NCBI GenBank assembly: GCA_015478895.1
Contig: JADMKK010000033.1
Location: forward strand, 1 to 64,000
DNA length: 64,000 nt
From: Comamonas sp.
GTDB lineage: Bacteria; Pseudomonadota; Gammaproteobacteria; Burkholderiales; Burkholderiaceae_C
Reading direction: 5' to 3'
A program made the position numbers and the translations under genes. The notes below the pieces were generated by a model. That model worked only from the letters and a program-made list of their open reading frames with translations, did no database searches and had not been told where the DNA came from. Every line of letters begins with the position of its first letter. Position 1 is the first letter of the stretch. Below are positions 16,692 through 27,490 of the stretch, one piece after another.

Positions 16692-19600
16692 ATGAAACGG
16701 ATGCTGATTAACGCCACGCAGTCTGAAGAACGCCGCTTGGCGATTGTGGATGGCCAGAAACTGCTGGACTATGAAATCGAAATTGAAGGTCGCGAGCAGC
16801 GCAAAGGCAATATTTACAAGGCTGTCGTTACCCGTGTAGAGCCCTCGCTGGAAGCCTGCTTTGTGGACTACGGCGAAGACCGCCATGGTTTCCTGCCATT
16901 CAAGGAAATATCCAAGCAGTACTTTGCCGAAGGCATCTCGCCCAGCCAGGCACGCATCAACGATGTGATTAAAGAAGGCCAAGAACTGATTGTTCAGGTC
17001 GAAAAAGAAGAACGCGGCAACAAGGGTGCAGCCCTGACCACCTTCATCTCCTTGGCTGGCCGCTATGTGGTGCTGATGCCCAACAACCCCCGCGGTGGTG
17101 GTGTTTCGCGTCGCATTGAAGGTGAAGAGCGTGCCGAGCTCAAAGAAGCGATGGACCAGCTGAACTACCCCAAGGGCATGTCCATCATTGCACGCACCGC
17201 TGGTATTGGCCGCAATGCACCTGAACTGCAGTGGGATCTGAGCTACCTGTTGCAGCTGTGGACTGCCATCGACGGCGCTGCCAAGACTGGCAAGGGTGCT
17301 TTCCTGATTTACCAGGAATCGAGCTTGGTAATCCGCGCTATCCGCGACTATTTCCACAATGACATCGGCGACATTCTGATCGATACCGATGACATTTACG
17401 AGCAAGCCCAGCAGTTCATGGCCCACGTCATGCCTGAGCATGCCGACCGCGTGAAGCGTTACCGCGACGATGCACCGCTGTTTAGCCGTTTCCAGATTGA
17501 GCACCAGATTGAGTCGGCCTATGCACGCACGGTGCAGTTGCCCTCCGGCGGTGCGATTGTGATCGACCACACCGAAGCACTGGTATCCGTGGACGTGAAC
17601 TCGGCCCGCGCCATCAAAGGCGGTGATATCGAGGAAACCGCGACCCGCACCAACCTGGAAGCTGCTGATGAAGTAGCACGCCAGATGCGCTTGCGTGACT
17701 TGGGCGGTCTGATCGTGATCGACTTCATCGACATGGAAGAGTCCCGCAACCGCAAGGAAGTGGAAAACCGCCTGCGCGACGCGCTGCGTCAAGACCGTGC
17801 TCGCGTGCAATTTGGCACCATCAGCAAGTTCGGTCTGATGGAAATGAGTCGCCAGCGCCTGAAGCCCGCACTCTCCGAAGGCGCGCACATCAACTGCCCA
17901 CGCTGCGGTGGTTCAGGCCACATCCGTGACACTGAATCCTCGGCACTGCAAATTCTGCGCATCATCCAAGAGGAGTCGATGAAGGACAACACAGCCGCTG
18001 TGCACTGCCAGGTGCCCGTGGAAGTGGCCTCTTTCCTGCTCAACGAAAAGCGTACCGAGATCGCCAAGATCGAACTCAAGCAGCGCGTCAATGTGCTCAT
18101 GGTGCCCAACAAGTCGCTGGAGACGCCGCACTACAAGCTCGAACGTTTGAAGCACGACGACCCGCGCTTGGAAAACCTAGATGCCAGCTACAAGTTGGCC
18201 GAAGAAGTGGAAGATGTGACCAAGGTTACACGCCGCTCGCAGGAACCCACCAACAAGCAAACGCCTGTGATCAAGGGTGTTTTGCCGGATGTGCCCCCCG
18301 CACCAGAGGCACGTCCTCAGCCAGCGCCTCGCGTCGATAAAGCACGTGGCCCAGCCAACCCACGTGGAGCGGCCGCTGCATCTGCGGCTGCCCCACGCAC
18401 AGAAGTGCGCGAGCAGGGCTTCTTCGCATGGCTCAAGAGCTTGTTTGGCTTTGGCGCGCGAGACACTGCCGCCGCAGAACCCGTCGCCACAGAGGCCCAG
18501 CCTGCAGTGAACCGCAACGCTCGCAATGAGCGCAATGGCCGCAACCGCAATGAGCGCAACGGCGAACGCGCCGAGCGCCCTGCCCGTGATGCGAATGGCA
18601 ACAGCGAAGGCCGAGGCCGCCGCAACGAGCGCAATGACCGTAACAACGGTGAGCGTGCAGAGCGTAACGAACGCCCGGATCGCAACAGTGAAAATCGTGA
18701 GGGCCGGGAAAATCGCCCGCCTCGCGAAGCCCGCAATCGCGAGCGCCAGCCACGCAATGCAGAGACCGTAGAGCGCAATAACCTGCATGCGACCGCTCCC
18801 CAAGAAAATGTGTCGCTGACTCCAGAGACTGAGCGCACAGAGCGCACCCCGCGCCGTGAGCGTGGGGAACGCAACGAGCGTCGTGAACGTCAGCCTCGTA
18901 ACGCGGAGCAGCAAGCAGCAGCACCGGTGCAGCAACTGCATGCAGAAGCGGTGCAGGACGTTGTCGACGACATTCAAAGTGTTGATGCGATGGCCGCTTC
19001 ACCAGTAGCCAACGGTGAAGAAACACCACGCAATGGCCGCCGCTCACGTGACCGCTATGGCCGTGACCGCCGCAACGGTCGTGAGCGCAATAGCGCGCCA
19101 CGCGATGAGAGCCTTGCGCAGGATGCAGAAGCATCCGAAGCAATGGCTGACGCAGTGATGGCTGCGCCAGTCACGGTGACGGCATCTACCGCTGAAGAAG
19201 AGCAATCGCCACGTCGCAGCTACTTTGCCAGCACGCCCACGCAGCCTGCCGAGGCTCCCGCCCCTGTTGCAGCACCTGCTCCAGCCCCTGTTGCTGTTGC
19301 AGCGGCTGAACCAGTGGCATCAGTACCAACGGTGGAAGCACCCGCAGTCGAAGAGGCCCCAGTTGCCGAAGTTGCAGCACTGCCGCCCGCAGCGCCTCAA
19401 CCGGTTACTGCTGCAGTGCCAGAGCAGGCTCCCGCAGCCTCTGCTGCGTTGAGCATGCCCAAGGTAGAGACTTATGCATTGCCTCTGGAGGCATTGCATA
19501 GCATTGCCCGCGAAGCTGGCTTGGTATGGGTTAACTCAGACGCTGAAAAAATCGCTGCGGTGCAAGCTGCGATTGCAGCCGAGCCCCAGCCCGTGCGCAT

Positions 19601-19721
19601 TCCCCGTGAACGCCCGCCAGTGGTGGTGATGGACGAAGGCCCATTGGTCTTGGTGGAAACACGCAAAGACCTGAGCGATATGGTGCTGCCATTCGAGCAG
19701 CAGGCGCAATCCGCCAGCTAA
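16692..19721 (+). CDS. rne: Ribonuclease E
   Basis: Essential endoribonuclease for mRNA decay and for rRNA and tRNA processing, organising the degradosome. It is 1009 residues. The S1 domain spans about 36-120. Catalytic Asp301 ([13 protein letters not shown]) and Asp344 (VIDFIDM) lie in the DNase I-like domain, and the Zn-link is Cys402/Cys405 (CPRCGG). After residue 530 the protein is disordered. An Arg/Asn/Glu-rich region of NERN- and RQPRNAE-type repeats (about 605-760) is a likely RNA-binding segment. An Ala/Pro-rich linker and a conserved C-terminal motif end the protein. GGAT near the ATG serves as ribosome binding site. Confidence 0.97.
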   Translation: MKRMLINATQSEERRLAIVDGQKLLDYEIEIEGREQRKGNIYKAVVTRVEPSLEACFVDYGEDRHGFLPFKEISKQYFAEGISPSQARINDVIKEGQELIVQVEKEERGNKGAALTTFISLAGRYVVLMPNNPRGGGVSRRIEGEERAELKEAMDQLNYPKGMSIIARTAGIGRNAPELQWDLSYLLQLWTAIDGAAKTGKGAFLIYQESSLVIRAIRDYFHNDIGDILIDTDDIYEQAQQFMAHVMPEHADRVKRYRDDAPLFSRFQIEHQIESAYARTVQLPSGGAIVIDHTEALVSVDVNSARAIKGGDIEETATRTNLEAADEVARQMRLRDLGGLIVIDFIDMEESRNRKEVENRLRDALRQDRARVQFGTISKFGLMEMSRQRLKPALSEGAHINCPRCGGSGHIRDTESSALQILRIIQEESMKDNTAAVHCQVPVEVASFLLNEKRTEIAKIELKQRVNVLMVPNKSLETPHYKLERLKHDDPRLENLDASYKLAEEVEDVTKVTRRSQEPTNKQTPVIKGVLPDVPPAPEARPQPAPRVDKARGPANPRGAAAASAAAPRTEVREQGFFAWLKSLFGFGARDTAAAEPVATEAQPAVNRNARNERNGRNRNERNGERAERPARDANGNSEGRGRRNERNDRNNGERAERNERPDRNSENREGRENRPPREARNRERQPRNAETVERNNLHATAPQENVSLTPETERTERTPRRERGERNERRERQPRNAEQQAAAPVQQLHAEAVQDVVDDIQSVDAMAASPVANGEETPRNGRRSRDRYGRDRRNGRERNSAPRDESLAQDAEASEAMADAVMAAPVTVTASTAEEEQSPRRSYFASTPTQPAEAPAPVAAPAPAPVAVAAAEPVASVPTVEAPAVEEAPVAEVAALPPAAPQPVTAAVPEQAPAASAALSMPKVETYALPLEALHSIAREAGLVWVNSDAEKIAAVQAAIAAEPQPVRIPRERPPVVVMDEGPLVLVETRKDLSDMVLPFEQQAQSAS

Positions 19722-19734
19722 CGCACTAGCAAAA

Positions 19735-19775
19735 CCGGGGGCTGAAAAGCCCCCGGCTGCATTGCGCGATTTTTT
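19735..19775 (+). terminator. Intrinsic terminator of rne
   Basis: Perfect 9-bp stem CCGGGGGCT (19735-19743) with AGCCCCCGG (19748-19756), closed by a GAAA loop. A T run starts 13 nt further on (19770). The gap before the T run makes it less canonical, but the stem is very strong. Confidence 0.75.
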
Positions 19776-19796
19776 CTTTTCCGTTGGACCGAGCCC

Positions 19797-20573
19797 ATGC
19801 TTTTTTTGCTCTCTCCTGCCAAATCTCTGGACTACGAGCGCCCTTTACCAAGTGGGTTGTGCCACACACTGCCGCCCTTTCTTTCCCAGTCTGAAGACCT
19901 CATTGAAACGCTACGCCAGCTGTCACCGCAAGAAGTGGGCAGTTTGATGGGCATTAGCGACAAGCTGGCGCAGCTTAATGTGGCGCGTTACGCGGCTTGG
20001 CAGCCTGCATTCACTCCCGACAATGCACGGCAGGCGCTGTTCGCCTTCAATGGTGATGTGTATGAAGGCTTGGCTGCCTACACACTGAACGCCGATGAAA
20101 TTGCTTGGGCACAAAACCAACTCCTGATGCTGAGCGGCTTGTATGGAGCCTTACGTCCGCTGGACTTGATGCAGCCCTACCGGCTTGAAATGGGGACACG
20201 CCTTGGCAATGCACGGGGAAGTAACCTGTACCAGTTCTGGGGTTCACATATTGCCCAGTTGATCAACGAGCGGCAGGCGCAAGAGGCCCAACCTGTGGTG
20301 GTAAATCTGGCCTCGCAGGAATACTTCAAATCGGTAGATCGCAAACACCTCAAAGCCCGCGTGCTGGAGTGCGTATTTGAAGACTACAAGGGCGGCAAGT
20401 ACAAAATCATCAGCTTTCACGCCAAACACGCACGCGGTTTGATGGCGCGCTATGCCATTGAGCGCCGCCTGACGCAGCCCGAGCAGCTGGTGCAATTTGA
20501 TGCGGAAGGCTATGCGTATGCGCCCGAAGTGTCATCCACCGATCGACTGGTATTTCGCCGCAATACGGCTTAA
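19797..20573 (+). CDS. yaaA: Peroxide stress protein YaaA
   Basis: 258 residues. The family limits intracellular free iron after hydrogen peroxide stress and binds DNA. Conserved motifs are LLSPAKSLD at the start, LNVARYAAW, FNGDVYEGL, LSGLYGALRPLDLMQPYRLEMG and LASQEYFKSV near residue 170. It is followed by an iron(II)-dependent oxygenase, so the pair may share an iron or redox theme, although only adjacency supports that. Confidence 0.93.
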   Translation: MLFLLSPAKSLDYERPLPSGLCHTLPPFLSQSEDLIETLRQLSPQEVGSLMGISDKLAQLNVARYAAWQPAFTPDNARQALFAFNGDVYEGLAAYTLNADEIAWAQNQLLMLSGLYGALRPLDLMQPYRLEMGTRLGNARGSNLYQFWGSHIAQLINERQAQEAQPVVVNLASQEYFKSVDRKHLKARVLECVFEDYKGGKYKIISFHAKHARGLMARYAIERRLTQPEQLVQFDAEGYAYAPEVSSTDRLVFRRNTA

Positions 20574-20614
20574 AGCGCGATCTGCGCCATGGGCTTTTCG
20601 CACAGGAGTTTGCT

Positions 20615-21490
20615 ATGACGCTGTCCTTGGAGCAATTGTCTGCCCGTGTTGCGGGCAGTACACCGGCCCTGCTGCAGTGGGTGCAGGCGCAGCTGGCATC
20701 AGGGCACAGCCCCACAGTCCTGCTCCGAACATTGACGGACGCTGGCTGGCAACCTCAGGTGGCGCAGGCCACACTGGAAGCCATGACGCTGCAATGGGCA
20801 GACCAAGTCTCCAGCCAGCTGCAATCCGCCACGGTGCACATGCCGCAGCCAGCTCTCTCCAGCCTGCGCGGCGACATTGATGCAGGCGACCGCACGGTGC
20901 AGATGCTGATGTCCATGCAAAACCCGAACATTGTGCTGCTGGGCAATCTGCTGTCGCCGCAGGAGTGCGATGCCCTCATTGCCGACGCACGACCTGCGAT
21001 GGCACGTTCTAAAACGGTGGCAACGCAGTCGGGCGGCGAGGAAATCAATCCTGATCGCACCAGCGAGGGCATGTTCTTTCAACGCGGCCAGACGACAGTA
21101 GTGGAACGTTTAGAAGCCCGCATTGCCCAGTTGCTTCAATGGCCGGTAGATCATGGTGAAGGCTTGCAAGTTCTGAATTACCACCCCGGCGCGCAATACA
21201 AACCTCACCACGACTACTTCAACCCCCACGAGCCTGGGAGCGCAGCCCTCTTGCGCCGCGGCGGTCAGCGTGTGGCCACCGTGGTGATTTACCTGAACGA
21301 CGTGCCAGCTGGCGGTTGCACCTACTTTCCAGAGTCGCGCCTGCGCATTCACCCACGCAAAGGCAACGCCGTATTTTTCGGCTACGCGCAACCGCAGGCA
21401 CATACGCTGACACTGCATGCTGGAGACCCGGTCGAAGAAGGCGAGAAGTGGATTGCTACCAAATGGCTGCGCGAAAAAACCTTTCAATAA
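20615..21490 (+). CDS. 2-oxoglutarate/Fe(II)-dependent oxygenase, prolyl 4-hydroxylase type
   Basis: 291 residues. The C-terminal half is a P4H-type double-stranded beta-helix with iron ligands His198 and Asp200 (KPHHDYF) and His268 (LHAGDPV), and Lys278 for 2-oxoglutarate. All key residues are present, so it is probably active. The first 90 residues are helical and unique to this group. AGGAG lies before the ATG. The target (protein proline or other) is unknown. Confidence 0.88.
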   Translation: MTLSLEQLSARVAGSTPALLQWVQAQLASGHSPTVLLRTLTDAGWQPQVAQATLEAMTLQWADQVSSQLQSATVHMPQPALSSLRGDIDAGDRTVQMLMSMQNPNIVLLGNLLSPQECDALIADARPAMARSKTVATQSGGEEINPDRTSEGMFFQRGQTTVVERLEARIAQLLQWPVDHGEGLQVLNYHPGAQYKPHHDYFNPHEPGSAALLRRGGQRVATVVIYLNDVPAGGCTYFPESRLRIHPRKGNAVFFGYAQPQAHTLTLHAGDPVEEGEKWIATKWLREKTFQ

Positions 21491-21505
21491 TTTTTGAATG
21501 AAATT

Positions 21506-21540
21506 GGCTGCTAGCCCTTATTCAGCAATGGCTAGCAGCT
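21506..21540. repeat. Short palindromic element, copy 2 (directly before queF)
   Basis: Perfect 10-bp arms GCTGCTAGCC (21507-21516) and GGCTAGCAGC (21530-21539) around a 13-nt loop. It fills most of the 58 nt between the oxygenase stop and the queF ATG and ends 8 nt before that ATG, where a Shine-Dalgarno would be expected. Confidence 0.75.
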
Positions 21541-21548
21541 ATTAAATT

Positions 21549-22397
21549 ATGAATACACCAGAACAATCTCAACTGGGCAAGACATCGACTTATGTCGATC
21601 AGTACAACCCCAGCCTGCTTTTCCCTTTGCCACGTGCAGCCAAGCGTACAGAAATCGGTATCACGGACCCGCTGCCCTTCTTTGGCGCAGATCTGTGGAC
21701 CGCTTTTGAGCTGTCCTGGCTTAACCATCGTGGCAAGCCGGAGGTCGCTTTGGCGCACTTCACCATTCCTTGTGAAACGCCCAACATCATTGAAAGCAAG
21801 TCGTTCAAGCTGTACCTCAACAGTTTCAACAGCACACGGTTTGACAGTGTGGAAGCGGTGCAAGAGGTGTTGCGCGAAGATGTGAACGAAGCCCTGTGGC
21901 GCGGTGCCCCAGCGCGCCAGTCATCTGCTGGCGTGCGCGTCATTGGTCAAGAAAGCTTTGTCCTGCAGAAAGTGCAGGAGCTACAAGGCCTGCTTTTGGA
22001 TCGCCTGGATATTGAATGCAGCGACTACACGCCACGCCCTGAACTGCTCAAGGCGGATCATGAAAATCCGCCCATCAGCGAAACCTTGGTCAGCCACCTG
22101 CTCAAAAGCAACTGCTTGGTCACTGGCCAGCCTGATTGGGGCAGTGTCCAGATCAGCTATACCGGCGCCGCCATCCATCAAGAAGCGCTGCTGCAATACA
22201 TCGTGAGCTTTCGCAACCACAACGAATTTCATGAGCAGTGTGTAGAGCGCATATTTATGGATATTACGCGCCAGTGCCGCCCGCTCAAGCTGAGCGTGTA
22301 TGCGCGCTACACGCGCCGAGGTGGGCTGGACATCAATCCGCTGCGCACCAGCCACCCCATGGCAATACCGGTAAATACGCGCTCAGCCCGCCAGTAA
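21549..22397 (+). CDS. queF: NADPH-dependent 7-cyano-7-deazaguanine reductase QueF (long form)
   Basis: Reduces preQ0 to preQ1 in queuosine biosynthesis. It is 282 residues, exactly the length of E. coli QueF, with [14 protein letters not shown] in the N-terminal half (about 81-94), nucleophile Cys189 ([16 protein letters not shown]), Asp196, and [16 protein letters not shown] near 225. The start [15 protein letters not shown] aligns with the family start although no Shine-Dalgarno is visible, because a palindromic element abuts the ATG. Confidence 0.96.
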   Translation: MNTPEQSQLGKTSTYVDQYNPSLLFPLPRAAKRTEIGITDPLPFFGADLWTAFELSWLNHRGKPEVALAHFTIPCETPNIIESKSFKLYLNSFNSTRFDSVEAVQEVLREDVNEALWRGAPARQSSAGVRVIGQESFVLQKVQELQGLLLDRLDIECSDYTPRPELLKADHENPPISETLVSHLLKSNCLVTGQPDWGSVQISYTGAAIHQEALLQYIVSFRNHNEFHEQCVERIFMDITRQCRPLKLSVYARYTRRGGLDINPLRTSHPMAIPVNTRSARQ

Positions 22398-22413
22398 CAA
22401 AGGCGAGCAGCTA

Positions 22414-22444
22414 TAAAAAAAGGAACTCGCTGAGTTCCTTTTTT
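22414..22444. terminator. Bidirectional terminator between queF and the PfkB kinase gene
   Basis: GGAACTC (22422-22428), loop GCT, GAGTTCC (22432-22438), flanked by eight A on the left and six T on the right, so it works in both directions between convergent genes. Confidence 0.9.
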
Positions 22445-22463
22445 GTGAATGTCCTTAAAAGGC

Positions 22464-23372
22464 CTAAGCTTCTAACGTAACGGGATCAAAGTCCAGTGTG
22501 TAGTTTTGCGGGCCCTTGGCGGCCACCTTCAGCGCGCCCACGCGGTTGCCCAGGGCCGCGCATTTCGCCAGCGACCAGCCCTTTTCCAGGCCGTACAACA
22601 AAGCGCCGCGCCAGGCATCGCCACAGCCGGTGGGGTCCACCACTTCCTGGGCCTTCACGGGTGCCACCAACGTCTTGCTGCCCTGCTCCCAGACTTCGCA
22701 ACCTTGCTCGCCCAGCGTCACCACCAGCCCCTGCACCTGCATGGACAGCGCGGCCAGGTCCAGGCCGGTGCGGTCGCACAGCATCTTGGCTTCGTAGTCA
22801 TTCACCGTAATCCAGGTGGCTTGCTCGACAAAGGCCAGCAGCTCTTGGCCGTTGAACATGGGCAGGCCCTGACCGGGGTCGAACACAAAAGGCACACCCG
22901 CTGCCTGCAGCTGGGCCGCGTGCTGCAGCATGGCATCACGGCCATCGGGCGAAACGATAGCGATGGCCGCACCTTCGCTGCCGTCGATCACATTCACATG
23001 CGCCTGCATCATGGCGCCGGGGTGAAAGGCCGTGATCTGGTTGTTGTCCAGATCCGTCATGATCATGGCCTGCGCAGTGAACGTGCCAGTCAGCTGCTTC
23101 ACATAGCGGGTTTCCATGCCTTGGGACTTCAGGCGCTCAATGTATGCAGCGCCATCATCACCCACGGTGGCCATCGTCAAGGGCTGTCCACCCAGCAGCT
23201 TCAGGCTGTAGGCGATATTGCCCGCACAGCCACCAAAGTCACGGCGCAGCGAAGGTACCAGGAACGACACATTCAAAATGTGTAGTTGCTCAGGCAAGAT
23301 TTGGTTCGCAAACTTGCCTTCAAAGCTCATGATGGTGTCAAAAGCCAAAGAACCGCAGATCAATGCAGCCAT
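22464..23372 (-). CDS. PfkB-family carbohydrate kinase
   Basis: 302 residues from ATG 23372 (MAALICGSLAFDTI); the TTG six bases earlier is not needed. FGGCAGNIAYSLKLLGG near 46 is PfkB signature 1. DPTGCGDAWRGAL near 250 is signature 2 with the catalytic Asp in GCGD. The closest family image is adenosine or ribokinase type, but substrate cannot be fixed. It is last in the prmA - zinc-ribbon - kinase series and ends at a bidirectional terminator. Confidence 0.88.
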   Translation of the reverse strand: MAALICGSLAFDTIMSFEGKFANQILPEQLHILNVSFLVPSLRRDFGGCAGNIAYSLKLLGGQPLTMATVGDDGAAYIERLKSQGMETRYVKQLTGTFTAQAMIMTDLDNNQITAFHPGAMMQAHVNVIDGSEGAAIAIVSPDGRDAMLQHAAQLQAAGVPFVFDPGQGLPMFNGQELLAFVEQATWITVNDYEAKMLCDRTGLDLAALSMQVQGLVVTLGEQGCEVWEQGSKTLVAPVKAQEVVDPTGCGDAWRGALLYGLEKGWSLAKCAALGNRVGALKVAAKGPQNYTLDFDPVTLEA

Positions 23373-23396
23373 AGTCAAAATTCCGTTCTTAAAAAA

Positions 23397-24539
23397 TCAG
23401 GGATAGAAGGCCAGCACGCGGTAACCGGATACCGGTAATTGCAGGCCTTGTGTAGCAATGGGCAGGCTGCCATTCCATTCGCTGTGCGCCGCCAGCTCCA
23501 CCGGGGCACCAATCTCGGCAGGCAACAAGACCTTGCGCACCAATGTTTGGCCCTGGGTGTCCGTCAGCGTCAACTCGACGGCTGGGGTGGCCACCGAAGC
23601 GCTGCTTTGGTTCTGAATACTCAGGCCTAGGCGATAGTAATGCGGCTGCGCCTCTTGGTTGAACGAAGAGCCTGTGAGCACGATGGATGCGATGTGCTTG
23701 CGCGGCGCCAGCTCACAGCGTAGGGCTACACACATGGCTTGAAATGCGGTGTGCCATTGCGGCTTCCAAGCGACCAAGTTGTTGCGCTCATGCAGGGCGA
23801 TTTGCAACAACAATGCCACAGGCAACAAGATCACCAGCATACCTATGACAAAGCGCAGGCCTGGCTGGTTCCACCAGGCTTTGCGCTGCGCCTGCTTTAC
23901 AAAACCAGGCACTGGAGCGCTGGCTTCCTCGTCAACGCTCTTGCCCAAATGCGGGGTCAGGTCCTCGTCCTGCGCAGCCACGCTCCCGGATTCCAAGGGC
24001 AATGGCGCTTCTTGTGACGATGCAGTGGCTGCCACGGGCACGGTCTTCACGGCCAGCCACGCATCCGACCACTGCATGGCTTGCACGTTTTCCGCAGGCA
24101 AGGGACTCGCAGGCTCCCAAGCCGGCATGGGCCGGGTAGCCAAAGCATCGACGCCAGGGGCAGCAAGCGACGCTGGCTCCGACTCTTGATCTGCGTCCAG
24201 CTCAGGCGGAGCAGGCAACTCATAGCCTGGATGGGCCCGCTCCTCCAACGTGTCTTGGTCTTGATCCCGCTGCGACTCTGAGAGAGCCTCCTCTGAAGCC
24301 GTTTCTGGAGCACCCTCCACCGAAGTCACGCTCAAATTTCCCAACCCATCGCCAGCGGCTTCCTGGGGCATGGAGGCCGCCACAGGAGTGTGGGGTGCCA
24401 GAGCATCCTCCAGCGCCTGGGTCGCGTCAAAAACCTCTTGGCAACGACCACAGCGCACCCATCCATCGGAGATGCGCAATTGATCGGCCACCACACGAAA
24501 TTTGGTGCCGCAAGAAGGACAGCGGGTAATGAGGCTCAT
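23397..24539 (-). CDS. Zinc-ribbon (MJ0042) and DUF3426 membrane protein
   Basis: 380 residues. An N-terminal zinc ribbon has Cys7, Cys10, Cys30 and Cys33. A 180-residue acidic Pro/Ala/Glu-rich linker follows, then one membrane segment at about 229-249 and a C-terminal periplasmic DUF3426 domain. It follows prmA, a conserved betaproteobacterial arrangement. The function is unknown; the architecture suggests a cytoplasmic sensor domain tied to a periplasmic one. Confidence 0.85.
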   Translation of the reverse strand: MSLITRCPSCGTKFRVVADQLRISDGWVRCGRCQEVFDATQALEDALAPHTPVAASMPQEAAGDGLGNLSVTSVEGAPETASEEALSESQRDQDQDTLEERAHPGYELPAPPELDADQESEPASLAAPGVDALATRPMPAWEPASPLPAENVQAMQWSDAWLAVKTVPVAATASSQEAPLPLESGSVAAQDEDLTPHLGKSVDEEASAPVPGFVKQAQRKAWWNQPGLRFVIGMLVILLPVALLLQIALHERNNLVAWKPQWHTAFQAMCVALRCELAPRKHIASIVLTGSSFNQEAQPHYYRLGLSIQNQSSASVATPAVELTLTDTQGQTLVRKVLLPAEIGAPVELAAHSEWNGSLPIATQGLQLPVSGYRVLAFYP

Positions 24540-24620
24540 CGAGCGTGAATTGTAGAAGCAGTGCTACAGAGAGGCTGGCGCGCATGCACAACGCACCAAC
24601 TGGTCTTCATGAATATAGGC

Positions 24621-25511
24621 TTAGGCGGCCTTGTGGGCCGTCATCAGAATCCAGCCGTCTTGGCTGTCCGCAACTTCCAGCTGGATATAAGGCGCATACG
24701 CCTCCTTGAGCTCTTGGGCTTGTGGCTCCAGAATACCGGCCAGCACCAGATGTCCGCCTGCTTGCACGTGGTTGACCAGCAAGGGGGCCAGCATCTTCAG
24801 CGGCGTTGCCAAAATATTGGCGACCACGGTTTGGTACTGGCCTTGCGCCTTGTCTGGCAGACCTGCGTTGAGCACCACCTCATTGGCCTGTGCATTCAAC
24901 TCGCAGGAAGTGACCGCATCCTGGTCAATGTCTACGGCATCAATGTCCACGGCACCGAACTTGGCTGCACCAATCGCCAAAATGCCCGAACCACAGCCGT
25001 AATCGAGTGTGCGGCCCAGCGTAGCTTCAGGCTGGGTAGCAATCCACCGCAAACACATGCGGGTGGTGGGGTGCGTACCCGTACCAAAGGCCAGACCGGG
25101 GTCCAGGCGAATGCTGATCTTGGCGCCTTCTGGCATCTCATGCCAGGTCGGCACAATCCAGAACTCAGGCGTGATGTCCACAGGCTGGAACTGCGACTGC
25201 GTCAAACGCACCCAGTCTTGTTGTTCCAGCGGGGCAATGCCAAACACCTTGCAGCCTTCAAAAAAGTCCTGCAATTGCAGCAGTGTCTGCGCTTGCTGCG
25301 CGGCCGCTTCATCAGGAAACAGGGCCACGATGCGGCTGCGGTTCCAGCCATCCTTGGGCGCGGGCATGCCCGGCTCACCGAACAGCGCTTGCTCGGCCTC
25401 AGTCTGGGCATCCATGTCTTCCACCGACACGCTCAAGGCATCCAGTGCGTCGAGCGCATCGCTCACATCTTCGACCCGCTCTTGCGGGCACATCAGGCTG
25501 AGCTCATACAT
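24621..25511 (-). CDS. prmA: Ribosomal protein L11 methyltransferase
   Basis: Trimethylates ribosomal protein uL11. It is 296 residues, with an N-terminal substrate-recognition domain (1-70) and a class I methyltransferase domain: motif I LDYGCGSGILAIGA near 170, VDIDAVDIDQDAV, then VVANILATPL near 230. FGTGTHPTT near 145 is characteristic. The ATG at 25511 follows a terminator after accC. Confidence 0.95.
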   Translation of the reverse strand: MYELSLMCPQERVEDVSDALDALDALSVSVEDMDAQTEAEQALFGEPGMPAPKDGWNRSRIVALFPDEAAAQQAQTLLQLQDFFEGCKVFGIAPLEQQDWVRLTQSQFQPVDITPEFWIVPTWHEMPEGAKISIRLDPGLAFGTGTHPTTRMCLRWIATQPEATLGRTLDYGCGSGILAIGAAKFGAVDIDAVDIDQDAVTSCELNAQANEVVLNAGLPDKAQGQYQTVVANILATPLKMLAPLLVNHVQAGGHLVLAGILEPQAQELKEAYAPYIQLEVADSQDGWILMTAHKAA

Positions 25512-25531
25512 GAGGCAACTCCTTGAAGCTT

Positions 25532-25571
25532 AAAAAACGAAATGCTGGCCCCCGTTTCCAAGAGCCAGCAT
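25532..25571 (-). terminator. Intrinsic terminator of accBC
   Basis: Minus-strand stem ATGCTGGC (25571-25564) with GCCAGCAT (25549-25542), 14-nt loop, then TTCGTTTTTT (T run 25537-25532). It separates accC from prmA. Confidence 0.8.
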
Positions 25572-25592
25572 GCGGATATCCGTCTGTAACGA

Positions 25593-26948
25593 TCAGCGCT
25601 TGCGCTGTTCCAGCCAGTGTTCCAGATAGTGAATATTGGTGCCGCCTTCCGAGAAGCCGGCATCCACCATCAAATCCTGGTGCAAAGGCACATTGGTCTT
25701 GATACCTTCAATCACCACTTCGGACAGTGCCGTGCGCATGCGGGCCAAAGCCTGCTCGCGGGTGTCACCGTGCACGATCAGCTTGCCGATCATGGAGTCG
25801 TAGTTCGGCGGTACAAAGTAGTTGCTGTAGACGTGCGAGTCCACGCGCACACCAGGGCCACCAGGCATGTGCCACATGGTGACGCGTCCGGGTGACGGGG
25901 TGAACTTGTACGCATCTTCCGCATTGATACGGCACTCGATGGCGTGACCACGGATCTGGCTGTTGATCTGGCGTTGCGAAAACGGCAGCTTTTCACCCGC
26001 AGCCACCATGATCTGGGTCTTGACGATATCAACACCCGTGATCATTTCAGTTACAGGGTGCTCCACCTGAACGCGGGTGTTCATTTCAATAAAATAGAAC
26101 TCGCCGTTTTCATACAAGAACTCAAACGTACCGGCACCGCGGTAGTTGATCTTCTTGCAGGCGGTCACGCAGCGCTCGCCCACTTTTTCCACCAAACGGC
26201 GGGGAATACCCGGCGCAGGCGCTTCTTCGATCACTTTTTGGTGGCGGCGCTGCATGGAGCAGTCGCGCTCGCCCAGATACACCGCGTTCTTGTGCGTATC
26301 GGCCATGATCTGGATTTCGACGTGGCGTGGGTTCTGGAGGAACTTCTCCATGTACACCGCAGGATTGCCAAACGCCGCACCGGCTTCCGCCTTGGTCATT
26401 TGCACCGCATTAATCAGTGCCGCTTCGGTGTGTACCACACGCATACCGCGACCACCGCCGCCGCCTGCGGCCTTGATGATGACTGGGTAGCCAATGGCCT
26501 TGGCAATGCGCTTGACCTGTGCGGCATCTTCGGGCAACTCGCCGTCCGAGCCAGGCACGCAGGGCACACCGGCCTTGATCATGGCTTGCTTGGCCGACAC
26601 CTTGTCACCCATGATGCGGATGGACTCGGCAGTCGGGCCAATGAACTTGAAGCCGCTTTGCTCGACACGTTCGGCAAAGTTGGCGTTCTCAGACAGGAAA
26701 CCATATCCTGGGTGGATCGCTTCAGCGTCTGTCACTTCTGCCGCCGAGATGATGGCGGGCATGTTCAGGTAGCTCAAAGGAGAGGCGGCAGGGCCGATGC
26801 AGACGGCCTCATCGGCCAGCTTGACGTACTTGGCGTCGCGGTCGGCTTCAGAGTAGACCATGACGGCCTTGATGCCCATCTCGCGGCAAGCGCGCTGGAT
26901 GCGCAGGGCAATTTCACCCCGGTTGGCAACCAAAATTTTCTTAAACAT
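25593..26948 (-). CDS. accC: Acetyl-CoA carboxylase, biotin carboxylase subunit
   Basis: ATP-dependent carboxylation of biotin on AccB, the first half of malonyl-CoA synthesis. It is 451 residues with [15 protein letters not shown] at the start. The ATP-grasp glycine loop [12 protein letters not shown] is near 160. [18 protein letters not shown] is near 230, and [17 protein letters not shown] near 290 contains metal ligands and the catalytic Arg. It follows accB by about 90 nt. Confidence 0.97.
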   Translation of the reverse strand: MFKKILVANRGEIALRIQRACREMGIKAVMVYSEADRDAKYVKLADEAVCIGPAASPLSYLNMPAIISAAEVTDAEAIHPGYGFLSENANFAERVEQSGFKFIGPTAESIRIMGDKVSAKQAMIKAGVPCVPGSDGELPEDAAQVKRIAKAIGYPVIIKAAGGGGGRGMRVVHTEAALINAVQMTKAEAGAAFGNPAVYMEKFLQNPRHVEIQIMADTHKNAVYLGERDCSMQRRHQKVIEEAPAPGIPRRLVEKVGERCVTACKKINYRGAGTFEFLYENGEFYFIEMNTRVQVEHPVTEMITGVDIVKTQIMVAAGEKLPFSQRQINSQIRGHAIECRINAEDAYKFTPSPGRVTMWHMPGGPGVRVDSHVYSNYFVPPNYDSMIGKLIVHGDTREQALARMRTALSEVVIEGIKTNVPLHQDLMVDAGFSEGGTNIHYLEHWLEQRKR

Positions 26949-27040
26949 GGAGGTCCTCGTTGTTCACCGCCCCGCAGGGGGCGAATCGTTCTATCTGCTA
27001 AGCCCCATGCTGCACACAGTGCGCGGGCTTAAGACAGATA

Positions 27041-27490
27041 TCACTCGATCACGAACAGCGGCTGGCCGTATTCCACAGCTTGACCGTTGTCGGCCAGGAT
27101 ACGGGTCACGGTACCCGACTTGTCAGCCTCGATCTCGTTCAAGATCTTCATGGCTTCGATAATGCAGATGGTGTCGCCTTCTTTGACCTGGTCACCCACT
27201 TCGACGAACGCCTTGGCGCCAGGGCTGGAGGCACGGTAGAAGCTGCCCACCATGGGAGACTTCACTTGGTGGCCCACTACCGCAGGAGCAGCTTCCGCCG
27301 CAGGGGCTGCAGGAGCAGCAGCTTGTTGGGCAGGAGCCGCGGCTTGCATAGGGGCCGCAACAAATTGCTGCACAACGTTGCCACCGCTCTTGACGATGCG
27401 GACTTTGCCCTCTGCCTCGGTGATTTCCAGCTCCGAAACATTCGATTCGGACACCAAGTCGATAAGGGTCTTGAGTTTACGCAGATCCAT
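27041..27490 (-). CDS. accB: Acetyl-CoA carboxylase, biotin carboxyl carrier protein
   Basis: 149 residues. Residues 1-35 form the N-terminal domain, 45-72 an Ala/Pro linker, and 75-149 the biotinyl domain with biotinylated Lys115 in [11 protein letters not shown]. It is first of the accB-accC pair; about 140 nt to the preceding gene leaves room for a promoter. Confidence 0.97.
   Translation of the reverse strand: MDLRKLKTLIDLVSESNVSELEITEAEGKVRIVKSGGNVVQQFVAAPMQAAAPAQQAAAPAAPAAEAAPAVVGHQVKSPMVGSFYRASSPGAKAFVEVGDQVKEGDTICIIEAMKILNEIEADKSGTVTRILADNGQAVEYGQPLFVIE

Noticed and set aside
16443-17888. 481-codon minus-strand frame opposite the rne leader and rne start
   Set aside because: It mirrors the RNase E catalytic region and shows no domain of its own.
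18510-18930. Tandem-repeat-like DNA in the rne C-terminal half, considered as CRISPR or minisatellite
   Set aside because: It encodes Arg/Asn/Glu-rich low-complexity protein in frame with RNase E; repeats are irregular and without spacers.
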